From Alicyclobacillus herbarius DSM 13609 (GTDB taxonomy: Bacteria; Bacillota; Bacilli; Alicyclobacillales; Alicyclobacillaceae), in NCBI RefSeq assembly GCF_000430585.1, contig NZ_AUMH01000015.1, positions 32,716 to 96,715 on the forward strand: a stretch of 64,000 bases of DNA, written 5' to 3'. Shown one piece after another: positions 8,468 to 18,856 of this stretch (positions are counted from its first letter, which is position 1; each line of letters opens with the position of its first letter). The position numbers were made by a program, and so were the translations under genes. Under the pieces are notes generated by a model. The model did no database searches and was not told the DNA's origin. It saw only the letters and a program-made list of their open reading frames with translations.

Positions 8468-8667
8468 ATACGTTGGCCAGTTCCAACTCTATCTTGTATG
8501 ATGGACTTCGTGTGCAGCGGGGCGATGCAGCTTGTATCGCAGTCCATCTTCACTACAACAGAAACATAGGTTTTTGTAAATGATCGGATTGAAAACAGGT
8601 GTATTCCAGATGACTGCGAATATATAGCTGTATGATGATTCGACTGTTCAACAGGGAGGAAGTCGTG

Positions 8668-9735
8668 ATGCACCTGTCGACCCGATTTCGCAGTTATGGA
8701 CTGCGCCTTCTCATCTTCGTCGCGTTTACGGTCAGTATCTTATTTCTTCCAGCCTGCGGAAGTGCTGCTTCGTCTCCAAAGGAAGGGCGTCTGCCTGCGC
8801 CCGTCAGCCAGAATGGCGCAACTCTGGATTGGGGTAAGGATGTCAAGGACACCGCGTTAAAGATGATTCGCCAGAGCCGTCATTACTGCTATCTCGATAT
8901 CTATGAATTGTCCGATCCCGATATCCTACAAGCCCTTGTGAAGGCGAAAAGGCGTCACGTGGATGTTCGAGTCGTGGTCGATGCGTCCGAGTCCCATTCA
9001 CAGGAAAAGGCGGTCCCTACGTTGCGACACGCTGGGGTACCAGTCGAATCGCTACGCATTCACGAAGGCATTTCCCACATCAAAATGCTGATTGCAGATG
9101 GGAATCATGCCGGTGTCTTGATTGGCGGGATGAACTTTGGCGAGAGCAGTTGGGAGAATAACGACGCCTCCGTCTATCTCCGTGACCCGAATCCCTCTTT
9201 TCTCGCCCTGTTTCGTTGGGACTGGAAACGGGCCGAAGGCATACCGGCAGCAGCACCGAAGACGCAAATGCCACTCATCACGGACCGGGAGATCAAGGGA
9301 CAAGTGGTTCAAGCCATCCAGTCGGCACGGCAGTTGATTTGCCTGGAGGCGTTTGATTTAACCGATGATACAGTGCTAAACGCCCTCTCGGCCGCCATCA
9401 ATCGCGGCGTCATTGTTGAGGTTCTGCTTGATCCGAATCAATCCTATAATCGAGATGCCGCCGAGGAACTGCGCGATGCCGGCGCCACGGTGCGCTTTTA
9501 CCGCCCATATGGGAGGGAGTGGATGCACGCGAAAATCCTCGATGTCGACCACGGTTCCACTTTCATCATTGGAAGCGCCAATTTCAGTCATCAGGCATAC
9601 ACGTACAATCATGAAGGTGACCTCGAACTCCATGACATGAAGCGGTTTGATATCTCCTTTCAAGCGGATTTCTCAGTTCAGATTTCGCGTGGCACGGACT
9701 ATCCGGTCCGTGATGGCAGGCGGGGCGGAGATTAG
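8668..9735 (+). CDS. Phospholipase-D-fold lipoprotein
   Basis: A 355-residue exported protein with a lipoprotein signal peptide (hydrophobic segment then LPAC lipobox near residue 31). It has two HKD phosphodiesterase motifs: H137IKMLIADGN with GGMNFG, and H287AKILDVDHG with GSANFS. This is the bilobal PLD superfamily of cardiolipin synthases, phospholipases D and nucleases; the lipid anchor puts it on the outer face of the membrane. ATG 8668 follows AGGGAGGA; the frame's earlier ATG at 8632 lacks such a site. A PAP2 phosphatase gene follows after three bases, suggesting joint action on phospholipid or lipid-carrier phosphate. Whether it hydrolyses phospholipid or DNA cannot be told. Confidence 0.85.
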   Translation: MHLSTRFRSYGLRLLIFVAFTVSILFLPACGSAASSPKEGRLPAPVSQNGATLDWGKDVKDTALKMIRQSRHYCYLDIYELSDPDILQALVKAKRRHVDVRVVVDASESHSQEKAVPTLRHAGVPVESLRIHEGISHIKMLIADGNHAGVLIGGMNFGESSWENNDASVYLRDPNPSFLALFRWDWKRAEGIPAAAPKTQMPLITDREIKGQVVQAIQSARQLICLEAFDLTDDTVLNALSAAINRGVIVEVLLDPNQSYNRDAAEELRDAGATVRFYRPYGREWMHAKILDVDHGSTFIIGSANFSHQAYTYNHEGDLELHDMKRFDISFQADFSVQISRGTDYPVRDGRRGGD

Positions 9736-9738
9736 ATC

Positions 9739-10269
9739 ATGGCGTTTGCGCGCATACAGGCATACGACGACAGATTGGTCTGGTGCATTCGGAGGTTGTG
9801 GGGGAAGTCCCTGTCGCTGGACGGATTCATGGTGACGGTCGCACGCTGGACGCCGTTCGTCATGGTGGGGCTTATCGCTGCTACGGTGGTTCTTGCCTTC
9901 ACACAACCACAATTCCATGCCGTCCTCCATGGCTTTTCCGCGATTGCTGCCGCTGCGGCGGCGAGGTTTATCAATGAACCGATCACACGAGCGTTTTGTC
10001 GTCCGCGACCGTTTGAACAAATGTCTTTCTTCCCGTTGGTATCCCACGAACGGGGTGGGTCATATCCGAGCAACCACGCAACCGGAGCCTTCGCGCTCGC
10101 GGTAAGCATGTTGGCTGTTCCGGGAATTGGATGGATTTTGCTTGTCTTAGCCGCGCTTCTATCGGTTTCACGCGTCTACGTTGGGCTGCACTATCCATCC
10201 GATATTGTCGGCGGTGTCCTTCATGGTACGGCCGTGGCGTTATTGATTTCTTGGTATCTTGGCATCTGA
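9739..10269 (+). CDS. PAP2-family membrane phosphatase (BcrC/YbjG-like)
   Basis: A 176-residue membrane protein with about five hydrophobic segments and the three PAP2 motifs: RPRPF (K/RxxxxRP-type site), SYPSNHATG (PSGH-type site) and SRVYVGLHYPSDIVGG (SRxxxxxHxxxD). The family removes a phosphate from lipid diphosphates or phosphatidic acid on the outer face of the membrane; proteins this size often recycle undecaprenyl diphosphate. It starts three bases after the PLD-like gene and is probably co-transcribed with it. A different substrate such as phosphatidylglycerophosphate is also possible. Confidence 0.85.
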   Translation: MAFARIQAYDDRLVWCIRRLWGKSLSLDGFMVTVARWTPFVMVGLIAATVVLAFTQPQFHAVLHGFSAIAAAAAARFINEPITRAFCRPRPFEQMSFFPLVSHERGGSYPSNHATGAFALAVSMLAVPGIGWILLVLAALLSVSRVYVGLHYPSDIVGGVLHGTAVALLISWYLGI

Positions 10270-10330
10270 CACCTCCTAATGCATACTTGCCAATCCGGTT
10301 GTACACGGTAGAAGCCAGGAGGCAGATGTC

Positions 10331-10765
10331 ATGCACCGGAAACCGCCGTTTTTGAAAATCGCCCAGGTGTTCATACCTCCCCTGATCAGCCTCATGCTAT
10401 GGGGATGCATGTCCATGGTCAGTTTACGTATGGATTCAGGGCATGTGGCCAGTTTGCAAATTCCACCGGTTTGGGCACAAACCAACGTACGAATTGTTTT
10501 ACGTGACGGGGGCATCCAGCCTGTACAGATTGAAACCGCAGCCGGCGAGGCGGTTCACCTGACCGTTGTCAATGAAGGGCTGCAGGTTCACAACCTGGTC
10601 ATTCCGGATTTTTATGTTTTTTTGCCCAATCTTTCAGCCGGTGAGCAGACCACAGCCTCCTTTACACCCAGTCGCGCGGGGCGGTTTCCGTACTATTCGG
10701 ACAAGGCTGTAAACGGTCGGCGCCAGCCTGAACCGGGTATGCAGGGCACGCTCATTGTACGTTGA
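10331..10765 (+). CDS. Cupredoxin-like exported protein lacking a copper cysteine
   Basis: A 144-residue protein with an N-terminal signal or anchor segment (residues 10-35; LMLWGCMS might be a lipobox, though Trp at -2 is unusual). Residues 50-144 look like a cupredoxin fold: VQIETAAGEAVHLTVVNEGL, VHNLVIPD, then GMQGTLIV at the end. In copper-binding members the loop before that Met carries Cys and His; here it reads RFPYYSDKAVNGRRQPEPGM, with no Cys, so type-1 copper binding is unlikely. The start has AGGAGG 8 bases upstream. It may be a structural or metal-delivery relative such as the EfeO-type cupredoxin domain. Role unknown. Confidence 0.7.
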   Translation: MHRKPPFLKIAQVFIPPLISLMLWGCMSMVSLRMDSGHVASLQIPPVWAQTNVRIVLRDGGIQPVQIETAAGEAVHLTVVNEGLQVHNLVIPDFYVFLPNLSAGEQTTASFTPSRAGRFPYYSDKAVNGRRQPEPGMQGTLIVR

Positions 10766-10871
10766 TTTTTCGGCTCTGCGCTAAGATATAATCGGTTTAT
10801 CCGCGCGGATTCGATCGGGAGTATAATGGCCGCAGCAGAATAAAGGCGTTTTTTGCAGGAGGCTGGGCGAT

Positions 10872-11330
10872 ATGGCAGAAGGCATCGTCCGTGTTACAGC
10901 GAATTGGCTGGGTGGTCGGCATTTTGCGGCCGTAGGTCCATCCAATTTTCGTATTGACATGGATGCGGCAGCGGATGTCGGAGGACAAGGACTCGGTGTA
11001 CGTCCGATGGAGCTGTTGTTGATGGGATTAATCGGCTGTACGGGCATTGACGTCACCATGATCTTGGAGCGAATGCGGCAATCGGTCACAGCGCTTCATA
11101 TTGAGGCTCAGGGAGTGCGACGGGCGGAATACCCACAGAAATTTACCGATATTCACCTCTACTATCATTTACAAGGCGAGGTATCTCCTACGAAGGCTTG
11201 GCGGGCTATACACCTCAGCGAGGAAAAGTATTGCAGCGCATCTGCGTCCCTGAACGCGAATATCATTCCTCACTTAATTTTGAACGGTACAGAGGTTCCC
11301 GATTCGGGTACGCCGGCGTCGCAGGTATGA
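10872..11330 (+). CDS. OsmC/Ohr-family peroxide-detoxifying protein
   Basis: A 152-residue OsmC-fold protein. The two redox cysteines of the family are present: Cys56 in LIGCTGIDV and Cys121 in EKYCSASASL, used to reduce organic hydroperoxides with dihydrolipoyl or thiol partners in the cytoplasm. The GVRPMELLLMGL helix is typical. Start ATG 10872 follows CAGGAGGC. The leader holds TATAAT at 10787-10792 with TTGATT at 10762-10767 (19-base spacing) as a possible promoter. Subfamily (OsmC proper, Ohr or YhfA-like) is not settled; the spacing looks closest to the YhfA/OsmC group. Confidence 0.88.
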   Translation: MAEGIVRVTANWLGGRHFAAVGPSNFRIDMDAAADVGGQGLGVRPMELLLMGLIGCTGIDVTMILERMRQSVTALHIEAQGVRRAEYPQKFTDIHLYYHLQGEVSPTKAWRAIHLSEEKYCSASASLNANIIPHLILNGTEVPDSGTPASQV

Positions 11331-11436
11331 TAACTACGCGCCAGCATCGCACCTATGATAGACCTGCACTTTCGACGCATACTTCCTCGTCGTACACATG
11401 CGCTCTCGTTGCACGCCGATAGGGCTGTTGCTTGGG

Positions 11437-11471
11437 GCCGCGGGCCAGGCCAGATGGGCTTTGCCCGCGGC
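11437..11471. repeat. Perfect 9-bp inverted repeat between osmC and hinT
   Basis: GCCGCGGGC (11437-11445) pairs with GCCCGCGGC (11463-11471) around a 17-base loop, between two convergent genes. No T-run follows on either strand, so it is a weak terminator candidate. The rest of 11331-11536 shows nothing I recognise. Confidence 0.45.
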
Positions 11472-11536
11472 AGGTAACGAAATGCGCAGATTGTCTTCGG
11501 ATACTTTCCCCGGCTATGTCTCCTTTACCTATTCGG

Positions 11537-11881
11537 TCAACCCGGGGGCCACTGCAGCTGCCGGCCCCCAATGACGTGGTAGTGTAGGTGCGGGACCGTC
11601 TGTTGCCCATGCTGTCCGATGTTGGTCACGATGCGATAGCCATCCTTCGCGATGCCCAGGTCTTCGGCAACGCGCTGTGCAGCCAAATGCAAACGGCCAA
11701 TCAGTGCGCAGTCTTCCTCTTGAATGTGATGGGCGGAAGGAATGTGTTTTTTGGGGATAACCAGCACATGTACCGGCGCTTGTGGTTGAATGTCTTGAAA
11801 CGCGAGTACGTCATTGGTTTCGTATACTTTCGTCGACGGTACTTCACCCGCAACAATTTTACAGAATAAACAATCTTCCAC
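11537..11881 (-). CDS. hinT: HIT-family nucleotide-binding hydrolase
   Basis: A 114-residue histidine-triad protein. The active-site motif HLHYHV (His98, His100, His102) hydrolyses purine nucleoside phosphoramidates and acyl adenylates; the N-terminus CLFCKIVAGEVPS is typical of the HinT/PKCI branch and carries the CxxC of its zinc-binding members. GTG 11881 is chosen because GAGGAGCGAGG lies just upstream and the product then begins VEDCLFCKI as in homologues; a frame extension to 11995 has no family match. It is divergent from the D-amino-acid transaminase gene. Confidence 0.93.
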   Translation of the reverse strand: MEDCLFCKIVAGEVPSTKVYETNDVLAFQDIQPQAPVHVLVIPKKHIPSAHHIQEEDCALIGRLHLAAQRVAEDLGIAKDGYRIVTNIGQHGQQTVPHLHYHVIGGRQLQWPPG

Positions 11882-12069
11882 GCTGACACCTCGCTCCTCG
11901 GTGGTATTCGCCTCACCAGAATTGTAGGACAATCGCGCACTCGACTCAAATCGCAGGGGGAGATGCTCGGTTACATCTGTCCCTTTTCTCCGCAATTGAT
12001 TCGGCGCTACTTTTCACTTACGGTATTCTTGCAGGGAAATGGTCTTGGATGCATAAGGAGGGCTCAAGG

Positions 12070-13008
12070 ATGTCCGAAGTCTATTACTACAACGGTCAAT
12101 TTGTTGAAAGCGTAGACCGTCAGGTCGCTTTGGAGGATAGAGGCCACCAGTTTGGGGATGGCATCTATGAGGTTGTACGAGTGTATGGCGGACGGCCGTT
12201 TCTCCTCGAATGGCACCTGGAACGGTTTGAACGCAGCTGTGCTGCCATCGGCTTATCCAACCCGTTATCGCGTGAGCAATGGGTGGAGATTATCCACGAC
12301 GCGATTCGTCGCAGCAATGAAGCGGAAGCGCAGGTGTACTGGCAGGTGACCAGAGGGGCGGCTCCGCGGACCCATTGGTTTCCTGCGACGAATCCCAGCG
12401 TCACTCTGATTGTTCGGCCGTACAGAGGAACTGCGCCAATGGAAGAACCAGCTTTATTCGCCGTCCCGGATGAGCGGTGGGCAAACGTATACGTAAAGAC
12501 GATCAATCTGCTTCCTAATGTGCTTGCCAAAGAAGCCGCCCACCGCATCGGTGCCGCAGAGGCGCTTTTGGTACGGAACGGCACCATCACGGAAGGTTCT
12601 GGCAGCAACGCGTGGTTTGTCGCGGGCGGCCAATTGTATACGCATCCTGCGAATCGTCACATCCTCCCAGGGATTACGCGCCGCTTCATTGTACAGTTGG
12701 CTGCCTCCCTATCCATCCCCGTGCAGGAGCGTCCGGTTTCGTTGACAGACCTTACGGATGTCGACGAAGTGTTCATGACTGGGACGACGACGGAAATTAT
12801 GCCTGTACAGAAGATTATTACGAGTGAAGGGCTTCGTTCGGAACTCGTCTCCCCAGCGGACGAACCGCGCCCGTCACTGATCTATGCGTGTGAGCAACCC
12901 GTGCTTCTCTGGTCGCGTCAACGTCCGAGTGTCGTCACCAAGAGGCTGCAGGAAGCGTTTGCCGAGGCTGTCCACCAGTGTCGACTCGGTTGCATGGAAA
13001 TTTTCTGA
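12070..13008 (+). CDS. dat: D-amino-acid transaminase
   Basis: A 312-residue class-IV PLP aminotransferase, most like Bacillus D-alanine transaminase, which interconverts D-Ala and D-Glu for peptidoglycan. Features: GDGIYEVVRVY near 36, KTINLLPNVLAKEAA with the expected PLP-binding lysine, EGSGSNAWFV, and GITRRFI. ATG 12070 follows AAGGAGG. The C-terminal quarter is longer than in the roughly 285-residue Bacillus enzymes: about 20 extra residues (SELVSPADEPRPSLIYACEQ) sit before the conserved final helix VVTKRLQEAFAEAV, where homologues have a short glycine turn. The branched-chain or 4-amino-4-deoxychorismate relatives are less likely given the EGSGSN and THPANRHILPGITR blocks. Confidence 0.9.
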   Translation: MSEVYYYNGQFVESVDRQVALEDRGHQFGDGIYEVVRVYGGRPFLLEWHLERFERSCAAIGLSNPLSREQWVEIIHDAIRRSNEAEAQVYWQVTRGAAPRTHWFPATNPSVTLIVRPYRGTAPMEEPALFAVPDERWANVYVKTINLLPNVLAKEAAHRIGAAEALLVRNGTITEGSGSNAWFVAGGQLYTHPANRHILPGITRRFIVQLAASLSIPVQERPVSLTDLTDVDEVFMTGTTTEIMPVQKIITSEGLRSELVSPADEPRPSLIYACEQPVLLWSRQRPSVVTKRLQEAFAEAVHQCRLGCMEIF

Positions 13009-13056
13009 TGGCGACTGTTCAATGCGGAGAAGGTTTGCTATGATAATAGAGAATCT

Positions 13057-13070
13057 ACCGACTGGTCGGT
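13057..13070. promoter_or_regulatory. fadR box: Palindromic operator candidate before fadN
   Basis: ACCGAC-TG-GTCGGT is a perfect dyad 36 bases before the GTG of fadN and just downstream of a possible -10 (TATGAT, 13039-13044). Beta-oxidation operons in Bacillus and Thermus are repressed by TetR-type FadR proteins bound to such dyads and released by acyl-CoA. Which regulator binds here is inference. Confidence 0.55.
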
Positions 13071-13106
13071 TTGGGGTTGCCGGGTCGGTGCAAGGGGGAT
13101 GAAACG

Positions 13107-15512
13107 GTGAAGCAACCAATTCGCAAGGCGGCTGTACTCGGAGCAGGCGTCATGGGCGCAGCCATTGCAGCGCACCTTGCCAATGTGGGGCTGTCTGTCC
13201 TACTTCTCGACATTCGTCCGAATGAGTTGACGGATGCCGAACGGGCGAAAGGACAAACACTGGACGACCGCACCGTGCGCAACCGGGTCGCCTGGAACGG
13301 ATTGCAAGCTGCTTTGAAAGCGAAACCTGCTGCCTTTTATGACCCGGCGGATGCCGAGCGGATTGAAATCGGGAATTTTGACGATGACCTTACACGCCTC
13401 TGCGATTGCGATTGGGTCATTGAGGCGGTCGTCGAGGACCTCGCCATCAAGAAAGCGCTGCTTGCGCAGGTGGCCGCGGTAACGACTGAGCGAACGATTG
13501 TCAGTACGAATACCTCTGGGATCTCGATTGCCGCCATGTCGGCCGACTGCCCGGCCTCGTTTCGCCAGCGTTTCTTGGGCACGCACTTTTTCAATCCACC
13601 GCGTTACATGAGGCTCCTCGAAATCATTCCGGGCCCGGAAACCAATCCGGAACTTGTAGAGGCCTTGATTGAGTTTGGCCAGCGCGTACTCGGAAAAGGG
13701 GTTGTCATCGCCAAGGATACCCCCAACTTTATCGCCAACCGCATTGGTACGTACGGGCTTATTGCGACACTGCGGGCCATGGAGAAGTATGGCTTGTCCG
13801 TAGATGAGGTGGATGCCCTCACGGGGCCCGTCATGGGGAGGCCCAAGAGCGCCACGTTCCGCACCTTGGATTTGGTCGGCCTGGATACCATGGTTCACGT
13901 TGCCCGCAATGTCCAACAGGCGGTGGTTGACGACGACGAGAAGAAAGCGTTTGCACTTCCGCCGTATATCGACGACATGGTGGCACGCGGCTGGCTTGGG
14001 GAGAAAACCGGCCAGGGATTCTTTCGCCGCATGCAGACGGATAAAGGCCGGGAGATCCTTGCCCTGGACCTCACGACGATGGAATACCGACCACGCAGAA
14101 AACTCGTCAGTCCTTCCCTGGAAGCAGCGAAGCGGGCCAAAGACCTCGGGGCGAAACTGCGGACGTTGGTCTCCGGGGAGGATAACGCGAGCCGCTTCAT
14201 CTGGGAGGTGTTGAAATCCGTCTTACTTTATACCGCTCGCAAACACGGCGAGATCGCGGACGATATCGTCGCAGTGGACCGGGCCATGAAGTGGGGTTTC
14301 AGCTGGGAACTGGGTCCCTATGAAACCTGGGACGCCCTCGGGGTGCGCGAGTCGGTCGAGCGGATGCGCCGCGAAGGAGAATCGATTCCCGAGTTTGTCG
14401 AGGACATGCTGGCTTCCGGACAAGAGTCGTTCTATCGCCGACAGCCAGGGGCCCAGCCCCGCTTCTATGTGGGTCAGGGAAAATATCAGGATGTCGCGGA
14501 GCCGAGAGAGCGAATCTCACTCGCGCGTCTGAAAGAGCAAGGAAAAGTCATCTTGCACAACACTGGCGCGAGTTTGATTGACATCGGAGAGGGCGTAGCT
14601 TGTTTGGAATTTCATTCCCTTAAACAGGCGATTGGAACCGATGTTGTGCAAATGATTCAGCGCAGCGCCCAAGAAGTCGAGAAGAATTGGCGCGCGCTGG
14701 TCATTGCCAATGAGGCGCCGAATTTCTGTGTCGGGGCGAATCTGTTCATGATGCTCATGGAAGCCCAGGATGAAAATTGGGATGACATCAACCTGGCAGT
14801 CCATCAATTCCAGCAAGCCTTGATGAGATTGAAGTATTTAGCGAAGCCGGTAGTGGCCGCTCCGCATCAAATGGCGCTGGGCGGTGGCGCTGAAGTGTGT
14901 TTGGCAGCCCATCGCGTGCAGGCGGCGGCGGAGACGTACATCGGTCTGGTCGAGGTCGGGGTTGGGTTGATTCCCGGCGGAGGCGGCAACAAAGAAATGC
15001 TCATCCGCGCCATCGAAGCGATTCCCGATGGCGTCGAGGAGCGACTGGACAGCTTCGTCCAGAAGGCGTTTGAAAACATCGCCCTGGCGAAGGTTTCAAC
15101 GAGCGCCAAACAGGCCAAACGGATGCGTATCCTGCGCGATGCGGACGGAGTTACGATGCAGCGCGACTTTTTGCTTCACGATGCGAAACAGGCGGCCATC
15201 GCCCTCGCGGAAGGCGGTTTTCGGCCCCTGACGCCAAAGCGAATTCCGGTCATAGGAGAAGCTGGAGCCGCCCGTCTGAAGAGCGGGGTCTACGGGATGC
15301 GGATGAGTGGCTACATCTCGGAGCATGACGAGAAAATTGCCAACCACCTGATCCGTGTGTTGACCGGTGGTTCGGTGATGCGCGGTGCGGAGGTGTCGGA
15401 ACAGTACCTCCTGGACCTGGAACGCGAAGCGTTTCTAAGCCTCATAGGCGAACCGAAGACGCAGCAGCGGATGCAGTACATGCTGACCCACGGCAAACCG
15501 CTGCGCAACTGA
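13107..15512 (+). CDS. fadN: FadN: 3-hydroxyacyl-CoA dehydrogenase / enoyl-CoA hydratase
   Basis: An 801-residue bifunctional enzyme matching B. subtilis FadN (about 790). Order: N-terminal Rossmann domain ([17 protein letters not shown]), NAD-binding acidic end LLLDI, catalytic domains with [11 protein letters not shown] and [15 protein letters not shown], then a C-terminal crotonase domain with NFCVGANLF, the oxyanion loop [13 protein letters not shown] and [11 protein letters not shown]. It performs the hydration and NAD-dependent oxidation steps of beta-oxidation in the cytoplasm. GTG 13107 has AAGGGGG at 6-7 bases. First gene of fadN-fadA-fadE; 25 bases separate it from fadA. Confidence 0.95.
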   Translation: MKQPIRKAAVLGAGVMGAAIAAHLANVGLSVLLLDIRPNELTDAERAKGQTLDDRTVRNRVAWNGLQAALKAKPAAFYDPADAERIEIGNFDDDLTRLCDCDWVIEAVVEDLAIKKALLAQVAAVTTERTIVSTNTSGISIAAMSADCPASFRQRFLGTHFFNPPRYMRLLEIIPGPETNPELVEALIEFGQRVLGKGVVIAKDTPNFIANRIGTYGLIATLRAMEKYGLSVDEVDALTGPVMGRPKSATFRTLDLVGLDTMVHVARNVQQAVVDDDEKKAFALPPYIDDMVARGWLGEKTGQGFFRRMQTDKGREILALDLTTMEYRPRRKLVSPSLEAAKRAKDLGAKLRTLVSGEDNASRFIWEVLKSVLLYTARKHGEIADDIVAVDRAMKWGFSWELGPYETWDALGVRESVERMRREGESIPEFVEDMLASGQESFYRRQPGAQPRFYVGQGKYQDVAEPRERISLARLKEQGKVILHNTGASLIDIGEGVACLEFHSLKQAIGTDVVQMIQRSAQEVEKNWRALVIANEAPNFCVGANLFMMLMEAQDENWDDINLAVHQFQQALMRLKYLAKPVVAAPHQMALGGGAEVCLAAHRVQAAAETYIGLVEVGVGLIPGGGGNKEMLIRAIEAIPDGVEERLDSFVQKAFENIALAKVSTSAKQAKRMRILRDADGVTMQRDFLLHDAKQAAIALAEGGFRPLTPKRIPVIGEAGAARLKSGVYGMRMSGYISEHDEKIANHLIRVLTGGSVMRGAEVSEQYLLDLEREAFLSLIGEPKTQQRMQYMLTHGKPLRN

Positions 15513-15537
15513 CCGCGAAGGACAAGGAGGCGATTGT

Positions 15538-16719
<1,182 letters not shown>

Positions 16720-16860
16720 AGACATCAGCGACCGACACCGACACAAGACCTCGAACAAACCGGGCTGTGAAAGATAGAAGCCGCTTGAGGCGGATAGCGT
16801 CTTCTCTGCATCGTGAAACTCTGGCATTGTCAAACTTTGAATGGAAAGGAAGCGGAGACT

Positions 16861-18636
16861 ATGCCTACGACCGGGGATTTGACCAAAGGCGCGGCGTTTC
16901 TCATCACAGAGACCGACCCAGAGCGGGTCTTTACACCCGAGGATTTCACCCAGGAGCATCAAATGATCATTGAGACGACGCGCTCCTTTGTGGAAAACGA
17001 AATTCTCCCCAACGCGGAGGAGTTGGAGCATCAAAATTGGGACCTGACGGTATCGCTCATGAAAAAGGCGGGAGAGATTGGGCTCTTGGCGGCTGATGTG
17101 CCGGAGGCGTTCGAGGGACTTGGCGCCGATAAGGTAACTTCCGCGCTGATTATGGAATACCTGACCCGGGGCGGATCGTTTGCGGTCGGGTTGGGCGGAC
17201 ACGTCGGCATCGGTACGCTGCCCATCGTGTTTTTCGGCAATGAGGAGCAAAAGAAACGGTACCTTCCGCGTCTGGCGACGGGCGAGAAACTGGCCGCCTA
17301 TGCCCTGACCGAGCCAGGTTCCGGATCGGACGCGCTGGGGGCTAAGACAACAGCTCGTCTGTCGGATGACGGAAAGTATTACATCCTCAACGGCACCAAG
17401 CAGTTCATCACGAACGCCGGGTTTGCGGACATTTTCATCGTGTACGCCAAGATTGACGGCGAGAAGTTTTCCGCCTTCATCGTGGAACGCGATTTTCCGG
17501 GAGTCTCGACCGGGCCGGAGGAGAAGAAGATGGGGATTAAAGCCTCATCCACGCGTCCGCTTATCCTCGAGGATGTGCACGTCCCAGTGGAGAACCTGTT
17601 AGGGGAACCCGGCAAGGGCCATGTCATCGCGTTCAACATCTTGAATATTGGCCGTTACAAACTGGCGGTGGGGTCGGTCGGTGGCATGAAGGCGGCCATC
17701 GAGACATCCGTCAAGTATGCAAAGGACCGTAAGCAATTCCGTACGGCCATCGCCAACTTCCCGTTGATTCAGCAGAAATTGGCCGACATGAACATTCGCT
17801 GCTACGTGACCGAAAGTATGTCTTATCGCTCTACAGGAGACATTGATGCGCGGCTGGCCACGCTCGCTGCGGACGCGGATGGGCGAGAGGCCGCCAGAGC
17901 GATTGAGGAGTATGCGCTCGAGTGTTCTGTCAATAAGGTGTATGCGTCGGAGGCCCTGGACTTCGTCGTGGACGAAGCGGTACAGATTCATGGCGGCTAC
18001 GGTTTCATTCAGGATTACCCGGTGGAGCGCATGTATCGTGATTCGAGAATCAACCGGATCTTTGAGGGGACGAACGAGATCAATCGAATGTTGATTCCGG
18101 ACATGTTGATGCGGCGGGCAATGAAAGGGGATTTACCGCTGCTTCAGGCGGCACAAGGAGTGCAGGAAGAGCTGATGGGGATGCTGTCCTTGCCCGATGA
18201 GGGTGAGCCACTGGGGGTGGAAAAGCACCTCATCCAAATGGCGAAAAAGGTCTTCCTGTTTGTCGGGGGGAGCGCGGTTCAGAAGTACATGCAGTCGCTC
18301 AAGGAGGAACAGGAGATTCTCGCCAGTTTGGCCAATATCATTATTGAAATCTACGCCGCGGAAAGCGCCTTGCTGCGCGCGGAGAAGGCGTTAGCGCGGG
18401 GCGGGGAGGCCGCAGCCGCTCACAAAATCGACATGGTGCGCCTCTACACCCGGGAGGCGATGACCCGCATCGAACAGGAGGCCAAGTTTATCCTGTCCGC
18501 CATGGAAGAAGGCGACATGCTGCGCACGCAGTTGGCTGTTCTTCGGAAACTGACCCGCTTTGAGCCTATCAACAGCCGCGACGTCAAGCGTCGGATTGCG
18601 GCGCGGGTGATTGAGGCAGAGCGTTACTTGGCTTAA
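16861..18636 (+). CDS. fadE: Acyl-CoA dehydrogenase FadE (VLCAD-like)
   Basis: A 591-residue FAD-linked acyl-CoA dehydrogenase, longer than 380-residue short-chain types because of a C-terminal helical extension, as in VLCAD and B. subtilis FadE. Motifs: YALTEPGSGSDALG (FAD and substrate contact), IKASSTRPLILEDVHVP, QIHGGYGFIQDYPVERMYRD and RIFEGTNEINRML, where the Glu of FEGTNE is the catalytic base by analogy with VLCAD. ATG 16861 follows GGAAAGGAAG. It opens the beta-oxidation cycle and passes electrons to ETF, not encoded here. The stop codon overlaps a dispersed 19-bp motif. Confidence 0.95.
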   Translation: MPTTGDLTKGAAFLITETDPERVFTPEDFTQEHQMIIETTRSFVENEILPNAEELEHQNWDLTVSLMKKAGEIGLLAADVPEAFEGLGADKVTSALIMEYLTRGGSFAVGLGGHVGIGTLPIVFFGNEEQKKRYLPRLATGEKLAAYALTEPGSGSDALGAKTTARLSDDGKYYILNGTKQFITNAGFADIFIVYAKIDGEKFSAFIVERDFPGVSTGPEEKKMGIKASSTRPLILEDVHVPVENLLGEPGKGHVIAFNILNIGRYKLAVGSVGGMKAAIETSVKYAKDRKQFRTAIANFPLIQQKLADMNIRCYVTESMSYRSTGDIDARLATLAADADGREAARAIEEYALECSVNKVYASEALDFVVDEAVQIHGGYGFIQDYPVERMYRDSRINRIFEGTNEINRMLIPDMLMRRAMKGDLPLLQAAQGVQEELMGMLSLPDEGEPLGVEKHLIQMAKKVFLFVGGSAVQKYMQSLKEEQEILASLANIIIEIYAAESALLRAEKALARGGEAAAAHKIDMVRLYTREAMTRIEQEAKFILSAMEEGDMLRTQLAVLRKLTRFEPINSRDVKRRIAARVIEAERYLA

Positions 18637-18674
18637 GCTGTGTGTCTGGAAACCTCTGAAAACGCGTGTCTGGA
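18632..18674 (+). repeat. Dispersed motif, two copies after fadE
   Basis: CTTAAGCTGTGTGTCTGGA (18632-18650) overlaps the fadE stop, and a looser copy GAAAACGCGTGTCTGGA follows at 18658-18674. Confidence 0.5.
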
Positions 18675-18719
18675 TGACTTCCGCAGTCCAAATGCTTGAC
18701 GTCAACAGATAGGGGAATC

Positions 18720-18778
18720 ACGGACGTGTGGCCGTTTTGGCGTCTGACCCGAGCGGCCCGCACGTCCGTTTTCGTTTG
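18720..18778 (+). terminator. Terminator of the fadNAE operon
   Basis: ACGGACGTG-T-GGCCG (18720-18734) pairs with CGGCC-CG-CACGTCCGT (about 18754-18770) and is followed by TTTTCGTTT. The stem is long and lies 83 bases after the fadE stop. Confidence 0.7.
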
Positions 18779-18856
18779 ATCCAGTTGGATTCGCCGCTCA
18801 GTTTGTGTATAACAGAATATAAGGAATTTTGGCGTGCGCGTGGAGGCGGATTCGGC

